Source: Calothrix sp. HK-06 (GTDB lineage: Bacteria > Cyanobacteriota > Cyanobacteriia > Cyanobacteriales > Nostocaceae). Taken from it: a stretch of DNA of 44,393 bases. The notes beneath the pieces were generated by a model. That model made no database searches. It was not told the origin of the DNA and worked only from the letters and a program-made list of their open reading frames with translations. Made by a program: the position numbers and the translations under genes. The stretch is from the NCBI RefSeq assembly GCF_001904745.1, contig NZ_MRCD01000075.1:1-44393 (forward strand), given 5' to 3'. Below are positions 42,192 through 44,393 of the stretch, piece by piece. Within the stretch, counting starts at the first letter, position 1. Every line of letters begins with the position of its first letter.

Positions 42192-42652
42192 TTGATAATT
42201 TCATCTATAGAAACAAAATTTCGCAATTGTCTTCCCTCGTAAGGCATAGAATAACATCCCAAGGATTTTAAATATTCTACTGCCATCGCTGAAAGCTCCC
42301 AAGCTTGCTCCTCATTTACCTTGACTATCGATGCCTCAAAAATTGGGGTGCCTGTAAATGTGTAGAGTTCCTTTATTCTCTCAGATTTTACCCGTAAACG
42401 CTCAAGTATCGACGAATTTGCCCACGACCATTGCCATGTATCACTTTTATACGAAAAACTACCAATAGGTGTAACAAGCGCTTCAACTTGTACTTGTTCA
42501 AGGTCATCTTGAAATTGGAGCGTTCCGACTTCTTGGTCAAAGCAATACTTGGGAAAGCTACCAAAAGCGTATTTGTCTTTTAAATCTTCCTGCTTACGCT
42601 GGAGATTATCTATAGATTCTTCAAAAAAAATAGCAAATTCATCTTTATTCAT
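42164..42652 (-). CDS. DUF6882 family protein
   Basis: A 162-residue protein from Met at 42652. The frame extends 25 codons further, but that part runs through an interspersed repeat (42670-42728) and is probably not translated. MNKDEFAIFFEESIDNLQRK, then FDQEVGTLQF, and DTWQWSWANSSILERLR with its W-x-W-x-W-A-N motif match my memory of DUF6882. Function is unknown. The C-terminus overlaps the start of nei, so translation of the two may be coupled. Confidence 0.78.
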   Translation of the reverse strand: MNKDEFAIFFEESIDNLQRKQEDLKDKYAFGSFPKYCFDQEVGTLQFQDDLEQVQVEALVTPIGSFSYKSDTWQWSWANSSILERLRVKSERIKELYTFTGTPIFEASIVKVNEEQAWELSAMAVEYLKSLGCYSMPYEGRQLRNFVSIDEIIKCPKDLRLN

Positions 42653-42669
42653 AATTATTATCTTGGTAG

Positions 42670-42728
42670 GGTGCGTAACGCTATGAACAAATTTCAATTT
42701 AATTATAAGACTTGTAGCGTCACGCACC
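42670..42728. repeat. GGTGCGTAACGCTA ... TAGCGTCACGCACC inverted repeat
   Basis: Fourteen-base arms with one mismatch, 31 bases apart, a repeat form common in cyanobacteria. The right arm contains the last codons and the TGA stop of the HAD gene (42720-42722), and the element leads into the start of DUF6882. Confidence 0.8.
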
Positions 42729-43412
42729 AGCTTCTAATTGTGTAATTGGTGCTGCTTCTAAAACTTGATAGTTCAGAAATGTCCACAAACGTAAGTCTGT
42801 AAAGTCCGGTATTGCCATACAAGCGCCTATATCACATAATTTTTTTGGCTCATGAGTAGATGCAATCCCGATAGTTTTTATACCTGCACCAACTGCTGAC
42901 TTAATTCCGGATGGTGAGTCCTCAAGAGCAATAGCATTTTCTATATTAACGCCTAGACGTTGTGCTGCAACTCGATAGGGTGTGGGGTCTGGTTTGGCTT
43001 TTTCTTCGTCTTCTGCTAATACTATTAATTCAAATGCGGTGCCTAATCCTAATACGTCTAACATAAAATAAGCGTTTGCACGTGGTGCGTTTGTAACTAA
43101 TGCACGCTTGATATTGTGCGTGTCGGTCCAAGCTAATAACTCGGTTAATCCTGGTAAACGCTGTAAAGATGGCGCCATTTCTCGAAACATCGCTTCTTTT
43201 TCATCAGCAAAGTCCAAAGCTTGCTGCGGTGATAACTGTGGCAGAATATCCACGAGTATCTCCGGATTCAATCTACCACTAATAGTTTTCTGGTAAAAGC
43301 TTTCATCTATATCTATACCATAGCGACTTAGCATCTTCTGCCAAGCTAAAAAATGGATGGGGTCTGTGTTCACGAGGGTTCCATCTAAGTCGAACAGAAG
43401 TGCTTTCAACAT
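42720..43412 (-). CDS. HAD family phosphatase (beta-phosphoglucomutase/GPH-like)
   Basis: A 230-residue HAD hydrolase. Motif I is FDLDGTLVNTD, motif II is ALVTNAPRAN, motif III is K in EKAKPDPTPY, and motif IV is ALEDSPSGIKSAVGAG. The helical cap follows motif I (residues about 15-85). The form is that of beta-phosphoglucomutase or phosphoglycolate-phosphatase-like enzymes; the substrate is not predictable. The last residues (LEAGA) and the stop are encoded in an interspersed repeat. It may be cotranscribed with DUF6882 and nei. Confidence 0.93.
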   Translation of the reverse strand: MLKALLFDLDGTLVNTDPIHFLAWQKMLSRYGIDIDESFYQKTISGRLNPEILVDILPQLSPQQALDFADEKEAMFREMAPSLQRLPGLTELLAWTDTHNIKRALVTNAPRANAYFMLDVLGLGTAFELIVLAEDEEKAKPDPTPYRVAAQRLGVNIENAIALEDSPSGIKSAVGAGIKTIGIASTHEPKKLCDIGACMAIPDFTDLRLWTFLNYQVLEAAPITQLEAGA

Positions 43413-43593
43413 AAGCTATGTAAATAAAATTAAGAAAACATAAACTTTCTTTACATATTTTACACGAGAAAGGGCACCTGTCCAAAATTCTAAGCACGTC
43501 AACATTTATATATAGATATAAAACAATTAAACTATGTGGTAATAATTTACTTAATCAAAATCTACCACGTCTCCAGGTGTGAGCAAAAACTGA

Positions 43594-43893
43594 ATGACAG
43601 CAGATCCACTCTTCTACAAAATCTTCCAAAACCTACCAGAGCTATTTTTTGAACTCATTGGTGAAGGACAGGATGATAAAAGCAGATACGAGTTTAGTGC
43701 AGAAGAACTCAAACAACAAAGTTATCGCTTGGATGGTTTATACAAAGCACGCTCAGGATATAGCTTCATGCCACTTTATTTTGTCGAAGCACAAGGATAT
43801 AAGGACAGTGACTTCTACAACAGCTTTTTTGGCAAAATAATGATGTATTTAACCCATTATACAAAACGCACTTTACCCCTCGTGTTGAGGTAA
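43594..43893 (+). pseudogene. Truncated Rpn/DUF2887 family nuclease
   Basis: A 99-residue frame: MTADPLFYKIFQNLPELFFE, LIGEGQDD, then SYRLDGLYKARS, FMPLYFVEAQGYKDSDFYNS and FFGKIMMYLTHYTK. D in RLDG and E-x-Q in FVEAQ are the catalytic residues of the PD-(D/E)XK core of DUF2887/Rpn proteins (recombination-promoting nuclease, once annotated as transposase). Full proteins are usually over 200 residues, and after TKRTLPLVLR the frame stops with no matching continuation. It is probably a 5' fragment; the core motif is still intact. Confidence 0.72.
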
Positions 43894-43939
43894 TTAAATT
43901 AATCCTTATTACATTATTTAGTATTATTAAAGAACAAAG

Positions 43940-44380
43940 TTACCATTTTTTATAAGGCAGAAACTTACCAGACATAATAATTCTAACCCTATCGCCTTTC
44001 GGGTCTTCTTCCTTTTCCACATTTAAAGTAAAATCAATCGCGCTCATAATTCCATCGCCAAACTTTTCTTGAACTATATCCTTGAGAGGTAATCCATATA
44101 CCTGCATAATTTCATAAAAACGATAAATAAAAGGGTCAGTTGGCACAATCGTATCACTACCTTTAATAGGATATTTCGTTAACTCAGAAGCATAGCGTGG
44201 GCTAAGTTCTAGCGCATCAACTAAAATTTTTGCTTCTTCAAGTGAAGCACTAGCTTGACGATAAATTACAGAAGCAACCCAGACTTCATTCCTGTTCACA
44301 AGTTTGGCTAAATCTTCAAAACTTAACCCTTTCTCTTGTTTCGCTTCCAACAGTATTTGAGTAGTTTCGGGAATATGCAT
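43940..44380 (-). CDS. cynS: Cyanate hydratase (cyanase)
   Basis: A 146-residue cyanase (EC 4.2.1.104), which decomposes cyanate with bicarbonate to ammonia and CO2. The catalytic set is complete: R87 and E90 in [11 protein letters not shown], and S113 in [10 protein letters not shown] (E. coli R96, E99, S122). The N-terminal part (about 10-75) is the helical domain with an HTH-like fold, and the C-terminal part makes the decamer interface. The length fits the family. It allows use or detoxification of cyanate; in cyanobacteria it is often under nitrogen control, but no regulator site is visible since only 13 bases lie upstream in the window. Confidence 0.97.
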   Translation of the reverse strand: MHIPETTQILLEAKQEKGLSFEDLAKLVNRNEVWVASVIYRQASASLEEAKILVDALELSPRYASELTKYPIKGSDTIVPTDPFIYRFYEIMQVYGLPLKDIVQEKFGDGIMSAIDFTLNVEKEEDPKGDRVRIIMSGKFLPYKKW

Positions 44381-44393
44381 TTTAATTATATAT

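Noticed and set aside
1-44393. tRNA, rRNA genes or CRISPR arrays
   Set aside because: No cloverleaf with a T-loop GTTCRA, no rRNA signature and no regularly spaced direct repeats were found by eye.

Overview
The window is chromosomal DNA of a filamentous, probably heterocyst-forming cyanobacterium (order Nostocales). The evidence is a ferrochelatase with a C-terminal chlorophyll-a/b-binding-like helix, a DevC-type exporter permease, an MntC/MntA/MntB-type manganese transporter, a Dps with a His-type ferroxidase site, several cyanobacteria-restricted small families (DUF2808, DUF4327, a CblD/MMADHC-like protein) and many Nostocales-style interspersed palindromic repeats. The DNA is A+T rich. 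The octamer GCGATCGC (HIP1), usual in this group, was not seen; the hexamer GGCGCC occurs about 72 times instead, nearly always inside genes.

Layout. 1-2165 (minus): a restriction-modification locus with a remnant gene, a DNA methyltransferase and a nuclease running off the left edge. 2353-6248: GNAT acetyltransferase, UspA-like protein and PEP synthase. 6492-10826: zinc-ribbon protein, DUF4126 membrane protein, ferrochelatase, then uroporphyrinogen-III synthase in tandem with a frameshifted 2-hydroxyacid dehydrogenase. 11026-16295: ExbB-like channel, secreted proteins, a hydrolase lacking its nucleophile, Dps, an EF-hand DUF937 protein and two small membrane proteins. 16375-18102: flavoprotein subunit of succinate dehydrogenase. 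18192-19687: a run of broken small genes (an unknown ORF, a vapBC-like pair, a SIMPL-domain gene), all with premature stops or deletions, directly before intact feoA-feoB (19690-21834). 22521-26987: membrane diguanylate cyclase and the manganese ABC operon. 27076-28826: two divergent DNA-binding proteins. 29286-30997: a tight three-gene operon (Cys-rich protein, methyltransferase, DUF364 metal-chelation-like protein). 31023-34587: response regulator, photolyase/cryptochrome, AbrB-family membrane protein. 34643-35749: a protein that looks like XisI fused to a cyanobacterial TRADD-N-associated membrane domain, the best candidate for an undescribed conflict or signalling protein. 35949-44380: two small unknown proteins, CblD-like protein, DevC, K+ channel, ArgD, Nei, DUF6882, HAD phosphatase, a truncated Rpn/DUF2887 nuclease and cyanase.

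Two genome-scale themes stand out. First, at least five families of short palindromic repeats sit at gene 3' ends, often between convergent genes, and in at least six cases a repeat supplies the stop codon or the last residues of a protein. Second, gene decay is visible in at least seven loci (frameshifts, in-frame stops, truncations), suggesting a genome losing accessory functions or living with relaxed selection. Metal and tetrapyrrole handling is a recurring subject: FeoAB, MntCAB, Dps, HemH, HemD and a CblD-like protein. All reading was by eye, with no database search; family names rest on remembered motifs.
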